A stretch of 64,000 nt of DNA from RGIG1681 sp017467625 (GCA_017467625.1 JAFUSN010000004.1:1-64000), one strand, 5' to 3'; positions 34,055 through 44,479 are shown, counted from the first letter of the stretch. Translations and numbers: made by a program. Notes: generated by a model not told the origin, from the sequence alone.

Positions 34055-34083
34055 TTTACATTACAAAAAAACTTATTTATAAT
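34055..34083 (+). promoter_or_regulatory. Promoter of the glycosyltransferase operon
   Basis: TTTACA (34055-34060), 17-base spacer, TATAAT (34078-34083), 32 bases before ATG 34116. Confidence 0.65.
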
Positions 34084-34115
34084 TAAAATACAAAAAAGTA
34101 CTAGGATTAATTCAA

Positions 34116-35360
34116 ATGATTAATGATGTTTTTAGAATTTCAACTTTAGTTTTTTTAATTATTCTCGCAGTTGGCGTGTTTTTTATGCTTTACAGATTGG
34201 TGTTTGCAATAACTGGCTTCACAAAAAGAATAACCTTTAAAGAAGCAAAAAAGAACCACAAATTTGCCGTGTTAATTCCAGCACGAAATGAAAGCAATGT
34301 AATTTCCGATCTTTTAACTTCCCTTCAAAATCAAGACTATGATAAAAATAATTTTGATGTTTATGTAATTGTTAAAAGTGAAAAAGATAAAACCATTGAA
34401 ATATGTGATAAATTTGGCTACAAATGCTTTGTTGAACCAAACCAAAAATGTAAGGGTGATGCACTTGACTTCACAATCAAACACATTTATGAAAACAATT
34501 TATCTTATGATGCATTTGTAATTTTTGATGCCGACAATATTCCAACACAAAGTTTTTTAACTGAAATAAACAAGGCTGTTGATGCTGGTTATGACATTGG
34601 AATTGGATATCGCAACAGCAAAAATTGGAATGATGGTTGGATTTCTGCAGGAACTGGATTAACTTTCAGTTTAATTAACTCCCTTTCAAATAAAGCCAGA
34701 ACAAAATTTAAAATGAACTGTGTTTTTTCAGGCACGGGCTACTTTATTCGTGAAAGCGTGCTTTCAAATTTTAAAGGTTGGCCATTCAAAAGTTTAACCG
34801 AAGACTATGAAATTTCAATGTATGCCACTTGCAACAATTTAAAAACAGCCTATGTTGAAAATGCAGAATTTTTTGATGAACAACCAGTTGATTTAAAAAC
34901 AAGTTTCAAACAGCGTGTTCGCTGGGTTAAAGGATTTACAGTCGCAAGAAGTTTATATTCCAAAAAACTATTCTCAAAACGTGGCAACTTTCTGTCTAAA
35001 CTTGATTTTTCACTTGGGGTTGTTCCCGCAGGAATAATTATTGCTGACTGCATACTTTATGGTGCAATGCAAATTGCGCTTCTCACCTGGGCACTTATTG
35101 CTGGGCATCCTTGGGTAACCTATTTATTAAGCTTTGTTTATTTAAATATTGGAATTTATGCCGCACTGTTTTTATTTACACTTATACAAATTTTAGTTGA
35201 AGGAAAAAGAATTGATATGAAGCTATCAAGAAAAATTGAGCTTCTTTTCTGCAATCCTTTCTACACAGCGCTTTATGTTCCAATTGCAATTAAAGCTATT
35301 TTTTCAAAAAATATTGGTTGGGACACCATTGCACATAATAAAACAATGACAAAAAAATAA
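34116..35360 (+). CDS. Membrane glycosyltransferase family 2 (processive type)
   Basis: 414 aa. An N-terminal membrane helix (~8-30) precedes a GT-A domain starting FAVLIPARNE. The nucleotide-sugar DxD is FDADN at ~140, the acceptor-site Asp lies in LTEDYEISMY, and QRVRW (~266) is the (Q/R)xxRW product-binding motif of processive synthases such as hyaluronan or poly-GlcNAc synthase. Two to three membrane helices follow. It probably makes or transfers a cell-envelope glycan. Only a weak AGGA ribosome site. It is the first gene of a set with a PlsC-like acyltransferase 10 bases downstream, so a glycolipid product is plausible. Confidence 0.88.
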   Translation: MINDVFRISTLVFLIILAVGVFFMLYRLVFAITGFTKRITFKEAKKNHKFAVLIPARNESNVISDLLTSLQNQDYDKNNFDVYVIVKSEKDKTIEICDKFGYKCFVEPNQKCKGDALDFTIKHIYENNLSYDAFVIFDADNIPTQSFLTEINKAVDAGYDIGIGYRNSKNWNDGWISAGTGLTFSLINSLSNKARTKFKMNCVFSGTGYFIRESVLSNFKGWPFKSLTEDYEISMYATCNNLKTAYVENAEFFDEQPVDLKTSFKQRVRWVKGFTVARSLYSKKLFSKRGNFLSKLDFSLGVVPAGIIIADCILYGAMQIALLTWALIAGHPWVTYLLSFVYLNIGIYAALFLFTLIQILVEGKRIDMKLSRKIELLFCNPFYTALYVPIAIKAIFSKNIGWDTIAHNKTMTKK

Positions 35361-35370
35361 GGAGAAATTA

Positions 35371-36186
35371 ATGTCAAAAGAAAAAGAGCAAAAGGTTTTT
35401 TACTATAAAGATCCGTTAAATGATGATTTTGCAGAACTTGTTTCCAAGCGAATTGAAATTGATGAAAATTTCAAGTTTATTCACAAAAACATTTTTTGGA
35501 GAATGGGTTCATGGCTTTTAACTTATTTAATTGCGGCACCTGTTGTAACTTTTTATGTTAAGTGTATAAGGCACACAAAGTTTGTTTTTGACGACAAAAA
35601 GGCTTTTAAACAAGTAAACAAAAAACCAATTTACATTTATGGAAATCACACAAATCTTTTTGTAGATGCCCTTGCCCCATTCATTTTATCATATCCCCAC
35701 AGAAACAAACTTTTGGCGGTTGCAGACGCCCTTTCAATTAAGGGATTAAAAAATCTTGTTCAGCTAGTTGGAGCACTTCCCGTGCCAACAAAACTTTCAG
35801 GAACACGCAAATTTGTTGAAGCAATGGATTGGTATCATGACCATGGCTACAATCTTTCAATTTATCCAGAGGCGCACTGTTGGCCATATTACACCAAAAT
35901 TAGACCATTTAAAAGTTCTTCATTTATGTATCCAGTAAAACACAATTCTCCAGTAATTGTAACTGTAACAACCTACTCTAAGCCTAAAAAAGAAGACAGA
36001 GCTCCAAGGCCAGTAATTCATGTAAGCAAACCATTTTATCCTGATTCATCACTTCCAAAAAAGGAAGCCGAGCAAAAACTTCGTGATGAAGTTTATGCCT
36101 ATATGGTTGAAACCACTGAAAAATATAGCACCTATGAACACATTAAATATGTTCAAGTTGAAAATAATGAAATAAAAAATACATAA
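35371..36186 (+). CDS. PlsC-like acyltransferase
   Basis: 271 aa. Following a possible membrane segment at ~48-66, the acyltransferase core shows YGNHTNLFVDALAPF (~90), a one-residue-longer variant (NH-x5-D) of the classic NH-x4-D motif. The second block is YPEAH (~167, the glycerol-phosphate binding EG position altered to EA). A (F)PVK segment follows. Similar variants occur in some glycerol-phosphate acyltransferases. It likely transfers a fatty acyl chain to a lipid or glycolipid. AAGGAG before the ATG and short spacing couple it to the glycosyltransferase. Confidence 0.75.
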   Translation: MSKEKEQKVFYYKDPLNDDFAELVSKRIEIDENFKFIHKNIFWRMGSWLLTYLIAAPVVTFYVKCIRHTKFVFDDKKAFKQVNKKPIYIYGNHTNLFVDALAPFILSYPHRNKLLAVADALSIKGLKNLVQLVGALPVPTKLSGTRKFVEAMDWYHDHGYNLSIYPEAHCWPYYTKIRPFKSSSFMYPVKHNSPVIVTVTTYSKPKKEDRAPRPVIHVSKPFYPDSSLPKKEAEQKLRDEVYAYMVETTEKYSTYEHIKYVQVENNEIKNT

Positions 36187-36240
36187 TTATATGCTAGACA
36201 ACAAAATTTGTAATATGTATAATTTAATTAGGAGGCCATT

Positions 36241-36855
36241 ATGATTAAAAATGTAATTTTTGATATTGGCGGAGTAATTGTTCATTTTAAGAAGGAAACA
36301 TATTTTGACTATTTTAATCTTGGACCACGAGAAAAAAGGTCTTTAACAAAAACAATTTTCAGTCCAACATGGGAAAAACTTTCAACTGGAAAAATTGGAA
36401 CCATTGATTTTAAACGATACGCTTTAAATGCAAAGCCAAAATATGCAGCAACAATTAGAAAAGTTTTAGATAAAAACAACTTAAAATATATGATCCCCGT
36501 AAACAAAACCACAATGAGTTATATTCAATTAATCCGTTCGCGAGGGCTTAAAACCTATGTCCTTTCAGACATTGAACCAAACACAATTTGGTATGTTGAG
36601 AATGAAATTCCAAACTTTAAAGAATCTTTTGATGGAATTTCCTATTCTTGCAGAACCGGAATGCTTAAAAGAAAAGGCAAAGTTTTTGATTACATTTTAA
36701 AGCGTTTTCATTTAAATCCTGAAGAAACTTTGTTTATTGATGACAAGGAAAAGAATCTTGTTCAAGCACAACTTCGCAAAATTAAAACTTATAAATTTAT
36801 TGATGATGGAAAAGATTTTGAAAAAATTGACGCCATCATAAATGAAGAAAAATAA
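36241..36855 (+). CDS. HAD-superfamily hydrolase (subfamily IA)
   Basis: 204 aa. Motif I is VIFDIGGVIVHF, with the nucleophile Asp followed by I and then Gly where a second catalytic Asp is usual. This DxG form is found in epoxide-hydrolase-like and YihX-type HADs. Motif II is YVLSDIEPN and motif III/IV is TLFIDDKEKNL. A small-molecule phosphatase is likely; the altered second Asp raises the possibility of a non-phosphatase role. AGGAGG precedes the ATG. It is the last gene of the cluster. Confidence 0.85.
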   Translation: MIKNVIFDIGGVIVHFKKETYFDYFNLGPREKRSLTKTIFSPTWEKLSTGKIGTIDFKRYALNAKPKYAATIRKVLDKNNLKYMIPVNKTTMSYIQLIRSRGLKTYVLSDIEPNTIWYVENEIPNFKESFDGISYSCRTGMLKRKGKVFDYILKRFHLNPEETLFIDDKEKNLVQAQLRKIKTYKFIDDGKDFEKIDAIINEEK

Positions 36856-36870
36856 CGCAAAAATAATAAA

Positions 36871-36899
36871 AAACCACTAAAAAATAGTGGTTTTTTATT
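36871..36899 (+). terminator. Terminator after the HAD gene
   Basis: AAACCACTA (36871-36879) / TAGTGGTTT (36885-36893) plus T-run. Confidence 0.85.
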
Positions 36900-36924
36900 T
36901 TATTTTAGGTTTAATTTACAAAAA

Positions 36925-36950
36925 AATAGAGGCGGTTGCCTCTATTTTTA
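36925..36950 (-). terminator. Terminator of the rpoBC operon
   Basis: AATAGAGGC (36925-36933) / GCCTCTATT (36938-36946), loop GGTT, with an A-run to the left that reads as T on the minus strand. It lies 10 bases past the rpoC stop. Confidence 0.85.
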
Positions 36951-36956
36951 TTTTGC

Positions 36957-39900
36957 TTATTCAGCAGCTTCTTCAGTTCCCTCATCAAGCTCTGGCTCAT
37001 ATGCGGTAACTTCTGATGGAGTGATATCACGATATCTCTTAAGTCCAGTTCCTGCTGGAATGCGTTTTCCAATAATAATGTTATCTTTAAGTCCAACAAG
37101 ATTATCAACGCTTCCCTTAATTGCAGCATCTGTCAAAACTCTAACAGTTTCTTGGAATGATGCAGCTGATAAGAAGCTGTCAGTTGCAAGAGCTGATTTT
37201 GTAATTGAAAGAAGAACACGCTTTGCAGAAGCTGGTTCTTTGCCTTCAGCAAGAACTCTTTCATTTTCTTCTTCAAATTTAAACATATCAACATAATCGC
37301 CTGGAAGCATTTGTGTGTCACCAGCATCTTCAATTCTAACTTTTCTAAGCATTTGACGAATAATGATTTCAAGGTGTTTATCATTAACATCAACACCAGA
37401 TTTGTGGTAAACTTTCAAAACTTCAACAATCATGTAGTCTTGTGTATCACGAACACCACGGGTCTTCAAAATGTCATGAGGATTGATTGGACCTTCGGTA
37501 ATTCTTTGACCAGGCTCAAGTCTGCTTCCTTCGCTAACTTTGAATCTAGCTCCATAAGGTGTATTGTAAACAACTTCGCTTCCATCATCTGAAAGAACGG
37601 TAACTTGTTGTTTTGGTTCATCAATTTTTGTAACTTTTCCTGAAATTTCAGAAATAACAGCCACACCTTTTGGTTTTTTAGCTTCAAAAATTTCTTCAAC
37701 TCTTGGAAGACCTGCTGTAATATCGTCTTGAGTTGCAGTACCACCACCGTGGAACACGTTCATGGTAAGCTGGGTTCCAAGTTCACCAATTGATTGAGCA
37801 GCAATAATACCAACTGCTTCACCAACTTTAATTCTGCCTCTTGAAGACATATCACGGCCATAACATTTTGCACACACACCGTATTTTGATTTACATGTGA
37901 ATACAGTTCTAATTGTAACTTTGGTAATTCCTGCTGCTTCAACAGCTGCTGCTTGTTCAGGTGAAATCATTTCATCACCTTTAACAATAACTTCACCGGT
38001 CTTTGGATCAACAACATCATCAACTGTGTATCTTCCAACAATTCTTGATGCAATTCCTTCAACCATGCTGTCTTCATCATAAATTGCAGAAATTTCCATA
38101 CCACGAACCTTTTCGCCAAGTGCTGCAAAACAGTCTTCGTCATCAATAACAACTTCTTGCGCAACGTCAACAAGTCTACGAGTAAGGTAACCAGCGTCTG
38201 CGGTTTTAAGCGCTTTATCAACCATACCTTTACGTCCACCACGAGTTGCAATGAAGTATTCAATAACGCTAAGTCCATCACGGAAACTTGAACGAATAGG
38301 AACTTCAATAACCTTTCCTGATGTGCTCATCATAAGACCACGGATACCTGAAAGGTCGCACATGTTATCTTTTGAACCACGAGCACCAGAGTCAACCATG
38401 AGTTTAAGTGGGTTGTTGCCCTCATAAGCCTGCATTGTTTCGTCTGTAATTTTCATACGAGCATTGCTCCAAAGGTCAAGAAGTTTAACGCTCTTTTCAT
38501 CTTTTGTAATAAGTCCACGCTTAAATTGTTTTTCAACAACGGTTGATGCTTCATCAGCTTCATTAATAATTTGAACTCTGTCTTTAGCAACACGAATATC
38601 AAATAAGTTAGCTGTGAGTGATGCAAGGGTTGAATACTTATATCCAAGCTCTTTAATTTTATCAAGCATAATTGCAGTTGTTGTTGAACCAAGGTTAACA
38701 TAGCAAGCCTTAATAATTTTCTTCATCATTTTCTTGTTAACTGCAAATTCAATTTCATTTTTAAGCATATCTTCTGGAGTTTTTCTTTCAATAATTCCAA
38801 TTCCTTCTGGAATAACTTGATTCAAAATCATTCTACCAATTGTTGTGTTAAGTCTGGTTGAATAAATTTTTCCATCAATTTCCTTTTGAACACGAACCCA
38901 AACTTTTGAGTGAAGCCCAGCATTGCCTGTTTGATAAGCCATAATTGCTTCATCAATATTTGCAAAATAGCTACCCTCTCCCTTTTCACCAGGAAGCTCA
39001 ACGGTTAAGTAATAAATACCATAAAGCATGTCTTGGTAAGGAACAGAAATTGGTTCACCATCTGAAAGTTTCAAAATGTTGTTTGAAGCAATCATTAAAT
39101 ATCTTGCTTCAGTTTGTGCATCAATTGAAAGTGGAACATGGATAGCCATTTGGTCACCATCAAAGTCAGCGTTAAATGCTGTACAAGTAAGTGGGTGAAG
39201 TCTCATAGCGCCACCTTCAACAAGCACTGGTTCAAAGGCTTGAATTGAAAGTCTGTGAAGTGTTGGAGCACGGTTCAAAAGAACTGGGTGATCCTTTATA
39301 ACTTCTTCCAAAACATCCCAAACAACAGGTCTTGCACGCTCAACAACATGTTTAGCGCTCTTAATGTTGTGGGCTGAATTAAGGTCAACAAGTCTCTTCA
39401 TTATAAATGGTTTAAAGAGCTCAAGAGCCATTTCTTTTGGAAGACCGCATTGATACATTTTAAGGTTTGGTCCAACAACGATAACTGAACGACCAGAGTA
39501 GTCAACACGTTTTCCAAGAAGGTTTTGACGGAAACGTCCTTGCTTTCCGCGAAGGAGAGCTGAAAGTGATTTAAGTTCTCTGTTTCCAGCACCTGAAATT
39601 GCCTTTCCGCGTCTGCCGTTATCAATAAGAGCATCAACTGCTTCTTGAAGCATACGCTTTTCATTTCTACAAATAATTTCAGGAGCACCAAGCTCAATAA
39701 GTTTCTTCAAACGATTGTTTCTGTTAATAACACGACGATATAAGTCGTTAATGTCGCTGGTTGCGAACCTTCCACCATCAAGTGGAACCATAGGACGAAG
39801 TTCTGGTGGAATTACAGGAATTGCATCAAGAATCATCCATTCTGGTTTAGCGCCTGTTTTAATAAAGGAATCAATAAGACCAAGACGCTTTGCAAGTGCA

Positions 39901-40514
39901 AGTTTCTTTTGTCCTTTTGCCTTTTTAAGTTCGGCTTTAAGTTCTTTTGATTCGGCTTCAAGGTCAACTTTTGAAAGAAGTTCCTTAACAACCTCAGCAC
40001 CCATTCCAGCCTTGAATGCTTTAGGGCCATATTTTTCAATGGCTTCACGATATTCTCTATCGTTCAAAATTTGTTTATACTCAAATTCAGTTGTTCCAGG
40101 ATCTGTAACAATGAATGATGTGAAGTAAAGCACTTGTTCAAGTTTCTTAATTGAAATATTTAAAATTGTTCCAATTCTTGAAGGAACTCCTTTAAAATAC
40201 CAAATATGAGAAACAGGAGTAACGAGATCAATGTGACCCATTCTCTCACGACGAACCTTTGCTCTGGTTACTTCAACGCCGCACTTGTCGCAGATAACGC
40301 CCTTATAGCGAATTCTTTTATATTTGCCACAATGACATTCCCAGTCTTTTGTAGGTCCAAAAATTCTTTCACAGTAAAGACCATCTCTCTCTGGTTTTTG
40401 AGTTCTGTAGTTAATGGTTTCTGGTTTTGTAACTTCACCATATGACCATTCACGAATTTTTTCAGGACTTGCAAGGCCAATTTGAATTGAGTCAAAGTTA
40501 TTTAATTCAAACAT
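36957..40514 (-). CDS. rpoC: RNA polymerase subunit beta'
   Basis: 1185 aa, typical of Bacillota without the large proteobacterial insertion. The N-terminal zinc-binding region is CHCGKYK..CDKCG (~60-78), the catalytic loop NADFDGDQ lies at ~445-452, and the second zinc site CKSKYGVCAKC is near 880. The C-terminus is acidic. Starts 16 bases after rpoB with AAAAGGGG. It forms the active centre together with RpoB. No anomalies noted. Confidence 0.98.
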   Translation of the reverse strand: MFELNNFDSIQIGLASPEKIREWSYGEVTKPETINYRTQKPERDGLYCERIFGPTKDWECHCGKYKRIRYKGVICDKCGVEVTRAKVRRERMGHIDLVTPVSHIWYFKGVPSRIGTILNISIKKLEQVLYFTSFIVTDPGTTEFEYKQILNDREYREAIEKYGPKAFKAGMGAEVVKELLSKVDLEAESKELKAELKKAKGQKKLALAKRLGLIDSFIKTGAKPEWMILDAIPVIPPELRPMVPLDGGRFATSDINDLYRRVINRNNRLKKLIELGAPEIICRNEKRMLQEAVDALIDNGRRGKAISGAGNRELKSLSALLRGKQGRFRQNLLGKRVDYSGRSVIVVGPNLKMYQCGLPKEMALELFKPFIMKRLVDLNSAHNIKSAKHVVERARPVVWDVLEEVIKDHPVLLNRAPTLHRLSIQAFEPVLVEGGAMRLHPLTCTAFNADFDGDQMAIHVPLSIDAQTEARYLMIASNNILKLSDGEPISVPYQDMLYGIYYLTVELPGEKGEGSYFANIDEAIMAYQTGNAGLHSKVWVRVQKEIDGKIYSTRLNTTIGRMILNQVIPEGIGIIERKTPEDMLKNEIEFAVNKKMMKKIIKACYVNLGSTTTAIMLDKIKELGYKYSTLASLTANLFDIRVAKDRVQIINEADEASTVVEKQFKRGLITKDEKSVKLLDLWSNARMKITDETMQAYEGNNPLKLMVDSGARGSKDNMCDLSGIRGLMMSTSGKVIEVPIRSSFRDGLSVIEYFIATRGGRKGMVDKALKTADAGYLTRRLVDVAQEVVIDDEDCFAALGEKVRGMEISAIYDEDSMVEGIASRIVGRYTVDDVVDPKTGEVIVKGDEMISPEQAAAVEAAGITKVTIRTVFTCKSKYGVCAKCYGRDMSSRGRIKVGEAVGIIAAQSIGELGTQLTMNVFHGGGTATQDDITAGLPRVEEIFEAKKPKGVAVISEISGKVTKIDEPKQQVTVLSDDGSEVVYNTPYGARFKVSEGSRLEPGQRITEGPINPHDILKTRGVRDTQDYMIVEVLKVYHKSGVDVNDKHLEIIIRQMLRKVRIEDAGDTQMLPGDYVDMFKFEEENERVLAEGKEPASAKRVLLSITKSALATDSFLSAASFQETVRVLTDAAIKGSVDNLVGLKDNIIIGKRIPAGTGLKRYRDITPSEVTAYEPELDEGTEEAAE

Positions 40515-40529
40515 ATATTTCCCCTTTTA

Positions 40530-43500
40530 TTATAATTCATCATCAAAATCAAATAAGTTTCCAGCATCATCTGCTTCATGTGCGTCATAAACGCTTTCGC
40601 CTGGAACTAATTCTTCATCTTGATTAAGTTCAACTTCAACCACTTCTTCATTTTTATTTGGTTTTGTTCTAAGTGGTTCAGGCATATCTCTATCATCTTC
40701 CATAAGTTCTTGAAGACCAATTTCTTGTTTGTCTTCAGTCAAAACTTTAATATCAAGAGCAAGACCTTGAAGTTCCTTAATCAAAACTTTAAATGATTCA
40801 GGAATGCCAAGTTCTGTAATATTTTCGCCTTTAACAATAGCTTCATAAGTTTTAAGTCTACCAACAACATCATCTGATTTAACTGTAAGCATTTCTTGAA
40901 GAATGTTGCTTGCGCCGTATGCTTCAAGAGCCCAAACTTCCATTTCACCAAATCTTTGGCCACCAAGCTGTGCTTTACCGCCAAGAGGTTGTTGAGTTAC
41001 AAGTGAGTAAGGTCCAGTTGACCTTGCGTGCATTTTATCAACAACAAGGTGATGGAGCTTAAGCATATACATAATACCAACAGTTGTTCTGTTTTCAAAT
41101 GGTTCGCCAGTTCTACCATCATAAAGTTGAATTTTTCCATCTTCTGGGAAATTATTTTCTCTAAATAATTCTCTAATATCTTCTTCTTTAGCACCGTCAA
41201 AAACAGGTGTTGCAATTTTCCAACCAAGTGCTTTAGCAATAAATCCAAGATGAACTTCAAGAAGCTGACCAATGTTCATACGAGAAGGAACGCCAAGTGG
41301 GTTCAAAAGAATTTGAATAGGTGTTCCATCAGGCATAAATGGCATATCAGCCTTTGGAAGAATTCTTGAAACAACACCCTTGTTTCCGTGTCTACCTGAC
41401 ATTTTATCACCAACGCTCATTTTACGCTTTTGAGCAATGTAAACACGAACAAGTTTGTTAACACCAGTTGAAAGCTCATCTTTGTTTTCACGTGTAAACA
41501 CCTTAACATCAACAACAATACCGCCTTCACCGTGTTGAACACGAAGTGATGTGTCACGAACTTCTCTTGCTTTTTCACCGAAAATTGCACGAAGCAATCT
41601 TTCTTCTGGGGTAAGTTCAGTTTCACCTTTTGGTGTAACTTTACCAACCAAAATATCTCCTGTGTTGACTTCTGCACCAATTCTAACAATACCATTTTCA
41701 TCAAGGTTTGCAAGGGCATCTTCACCAACATTTGGAATATCTCTTGTAATTTCTTCAGGTCCAAGTTTTGTGTCACGAGCATCTTGCTCATATTCTTCAA
41801 TGTGAATACTTGTCAAAACATCATCTTCAACAAGTTCATCTGAAATTAAGATAGCGTCATCAAAGTTGTATCCTTCCCAAGGCATGAATGCAACCAAAAT
41901 GTTTTTACCAATTGAAAGTTCACCATCACAAGTTGATGGACCATCTGCAAGCACATCACCCTTTTTAACTTTTTGACCATGCTCAACAATTGGTTTTTGA
42001 CGCATGCATGTTCCGTTGTTTGAACGAATAAATTTAATCAAAACATATTCATCGTCACCATTTTTGGTTTCAACAATAATTTTTTCACTTGAAACATATT
42101 TAACAACACCGTCATTTTTTGCAATAACCATAACTCCAGCATCAACAGCAATTTTGTGTTCTGTTCCAGTTCCAACAATAGGAGCCTCGGTTTTAAGCAG
42201 AGGAACAGCCTGACGCTGCATGTTTGACGCCATCATGGCACGGGTTGTATCGTCGTTTTCAATGAATGGAACAAGTGTTGTTGCAATAGAAACAAGTTCC
42301 TTTGGGCTGACATCAATAAAGTCAATTTGTTCTTTTGGAAGCTCAACAATTTCACCTTTTTTACGGCATGTAACTCTGTCATGCAAAAGTTTGCCGTCTT
42401 CAGTAAGTGGTTCGTTAGCTTGCGCAATAACATATTTTTCTTCAACATCAGCTGTCATGTAAACAACTTCATCAGTAACCTTTCCGGTTTCTTTATCAAT
42501 TTTTCTGTAAGGTGCTTCAACAAATCCATACTTATCAATTTTTGCATAAGTTGCAAGAGAGTTAATAAGACCAATGTTTTGACCTTCAGGAGTTTCATTA
42601 GGACAAAGACGACCATAGTGAGTGTAGTGGACATCACGAACATCAAATCCAGCTCTTTCACGAGTGAGCGCTCCAGGTCCAATAGATGAAACTTTTCTTT
42701 TATGAGTTAAAGAAGCAATTGGGTTTGTTTGTTCCATAAATTGTGACATTTGGCTTGAGCCAAAAAATTCACGAATTGCTGCAGAAACAGGGCGCACATT
42801 GATAAGTGTGCTTGGGCTAATTTCTTCAACATTTTGAACCTGCATTCTTTCTGAAATAACTCTTTCAAGTCTTGCCATACCAATAAAGAATTGGTTTTGA
42901 AGAAGTTCACCAACTGTTTTAATTCTACGGTTACCAAGGTGGTCAACATCATCAAGATTTCCAAGTCCTTGCTTTAAGCAAAGATGATAGTTAACTGCAG
43001 ACAAAATATCATCTAACAAAACGTGACGGCCAAGAAGTTCATCTCTGTTTTCTTCAATAGCTTTTTGCTTTGCTTCTTTTGTTTTGCATCCTTTCAAAAC
43101 TTCCAAAAGTGTTGGAAGGTGAACAAGTTCATCAATTTCAGCAGCTTCAGCATCAAGTCCTGTATAAGCGTGTAAATCAACACGATTGTTTCCTAGAACA
43201 TAGAATTTTGAAAGTTTGCCTTCAACTGCAACTTTGTTAACACCAGCGTTTTGAACTTCCATTGCTCTTTCTTCATCAAGAACTTCACCAGCAGCTGCAA
43301 AAACCTTTCCGTTAATAACAATATCTTCAGCAAGTGTTTTGCCAGCAATTCTGGTTGCAATTGAAAGTTTTTGGTTGAATTTATGACGACCAACACCTGT
43401 GATGTCATATCTTCTTGTTGAATAGAATCTCTTTTCAAGATCCTTTTTAATTGCTTTAAGGTTAAAAACTTCACCAGGACGAAGACGCTTAGAAATTTCA

Positions 43501-44252
43501 ATCAAAGCTTCCTCTTCTGATTTTGTTGGGTCCTTCTCAATTGTTTTAACGATTGATGGATCATTATCAAACATTTCAAGAAGCATTTCGTCTGTTCCAA
43601 GTCCAAGAGCACGAAGGAAAATTGTTCCAACGAGTTTTCTTGAACGGTCAACATGAACCCAAATAACATTGTTGTTATCTTCTTCAAATTCAATCCAAGC
43701 ACCACGTGCAGGAATGATATCAGTTTCAGTAACAAAATTTCCAGCTTTGTTAACGCCTTGGCTGCAATAAACGCTAGGGCTTTTAACAAGTTGGCTGACA
43801 ATGGCGCGCTCTGCACCATTAATAATAAACGAACCGTTGTCAGTCATAACTGGGATATCGCCCATATAAACTTCTTGATCAACAACTTCGCCTGTTTCTT
43901 TGTAAACCAAACGAACCTTAACTTTAAGTTGTTTTGAATAGGTTACATCTCTTGATTTACATTCTGCTTCGGTGTACTTTGGATCCCCATCAAGTCTGTG
44001 ATCGAGGAAATGAAGTTCCACCCTTGAATCCGTGTTATCTTCTCTTGCGTCAGAACGGTTCAAGTTGTCAGTATCGGTAATTGGTGAAAAGTCACGCAAA
44101 ACATCACGAATACCCTTCGTGATAAATGTTTGATAGCTATTTTTTTGAACTTCAACAAGGTATGGAATGTCCATAACTTCATTGATTTTACCAAACTTGT
44201 GCCTTTCCGTGGTTCCGTACTTAACTGTTTTGATGTTAATGTTACTACTCAT
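40530..44252 (-). CDS. rpoB: RNA polymerase subunit beta
   Basis: 1240 aa from ATG 44252 (GGAGG five bases upstream; an upstream TTG in frame overlaps that site and is rejected). The rifampicin-pocket region reads SQMSQFMEQTNPIASLTHKRK. By E. coli numbering it carries E516, T518, A522 and K529 instead of D, N, S and R, which may alter rifamycin binding. The active-site lysine motifs and the C-terminal MEVWALEAYGA are normal. The C-terminal ~60 residues form an acidic extension. The gene follows clpB instead of rplL, under its own promoter. Confidence 0.98.
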   Translation of the reverse strand: MSSNINIKTVKYGTTERHKFGKINEVMDIPYLVEVQKNSYQTFITKGIRDVLRDFSPITDTDNLNRSDAREDNTDSRVELHFLDHRLDGDPKYTEAECKSRDVTYSKQLKVKVRLVYKETGEVVDQEVYMGDIPVMTDNGSFIINGAERAIVSQLVKSPSVYCSQGVNKAGNFVTETDIIPARGAWIEFEEDNNNVIWVHVDRSRKLVGTIFLRALGLGTDEMLLEMFDNDPSIVKTIEKDPTKSEEEALIEISKRLRPGEVFNLKAIKKDLEKRFYSTRRYDITGVGRHKFNQKLSIATRIAGKTLAEDIVINGKVFAAAGEVLDEERAMEVQNAGVNKVAVEGKLSKFYVLGNNRVDLHAYTGLDAEAAEIDELVHLPTLLEVLKGCKTKEAKQKAIEENRDELLGRHVLLDDILSAVNYHLCLKQGLGNLDDVDHLGNRRIKTVGELLQNQFFIGMARLERVISERMQVQNVEEISPSTLINVRPVSAAIREFFGSSQMSQFMEQTNPIASLTHKRKVSSIGPGALTRERAGFDVRDVHYTHYGRLCPNETPEGQNIGLINSLATYAKIDKYGFVEAPYRKIDKETGKVTDEVVYMTADVEEKYVIAQANEPLTEDGKLLHDRVTCRKKGEIVELPKEQIDFIDVSPKELVSIATTLVPFIENDDTTRAMMASNMQRQAVPLLKTEAPIVGTGTEHKIAVDAGVMVIAKNDGVVKYVSSEKIIVETKNGDDEYVLIKFIRSNNGTCMRQKPIVEHGQKVKKGDVLADGPSTCDGELSIGKNILVAFMPWEGYNFDDAILISDELVEDDVLTSIHIEEYEQDARDTKLGPEEITRDIPNVGEDALANLDENGIVRIGAEVNTGDILVGKVTPKGETELTPEERLLRAIFGEKAREVRDTSLRVQHGEGGIVVDVKVFTRENKDELSTGVNKLVRVYIAQKRKMSVGDKMSGRHGNKGVVSRILPKADMPFMPDGTPIQILLNPLGVPSRMNIGQLLEVHLGFIAKALGWKIATPVFDGAKEEDIRELFRENNFPEDGKIQLYDGRTGEPFENRTTVGIMYMLKLHHLVVDKMHARSTGPYSLVTQQPLGGKAQLGGQRFGEMEVWALEAYGASNILQEMLTVKSDDVVGRLKTYEAIVKGENITELGIPESFKVLIKELQGLALDIKVLTEDKQEIGLQELMEDDRDMPEPLRTKPNKNEEVVEVELNQDEELVPGESVYDAHEADDAGNLFDFDDEL

Positions 44253-44450
44253 GTAGTCCTCCAAGGAAAATTTCGGTCGCCATTTTTAATTAATGTCACG
44301 CGCGCAAGTAAAAAAGCCAAAAATAGTCGATTCTGTGAAGATGAGCAAAAAGGACAAAAAGCCCCCTTCACCTAAATTTTTGACAAAAAACCACATCTAA
44401 AACCAAAATAAAAACCCAAACTTCTCAATATTAGCATGGTATACTGACTT

Positions 44451-44479
44451 ATAATAACATAACCAATGATGTGTGTCAA
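44451..44479 (-). promoter_or_regulatory. Promoter of rpoBC
   Basis: On the minus strand TTGACA (44479-44474), 17-base spacer, TATTAT (44456-44451). It leaves a ~190-base leader before rpoB (44253-44445) in which I see no attenuator or protein-binding leader that I can name. The window lacks the usual rplKAJL genes upstream. Confidence 0.75.
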
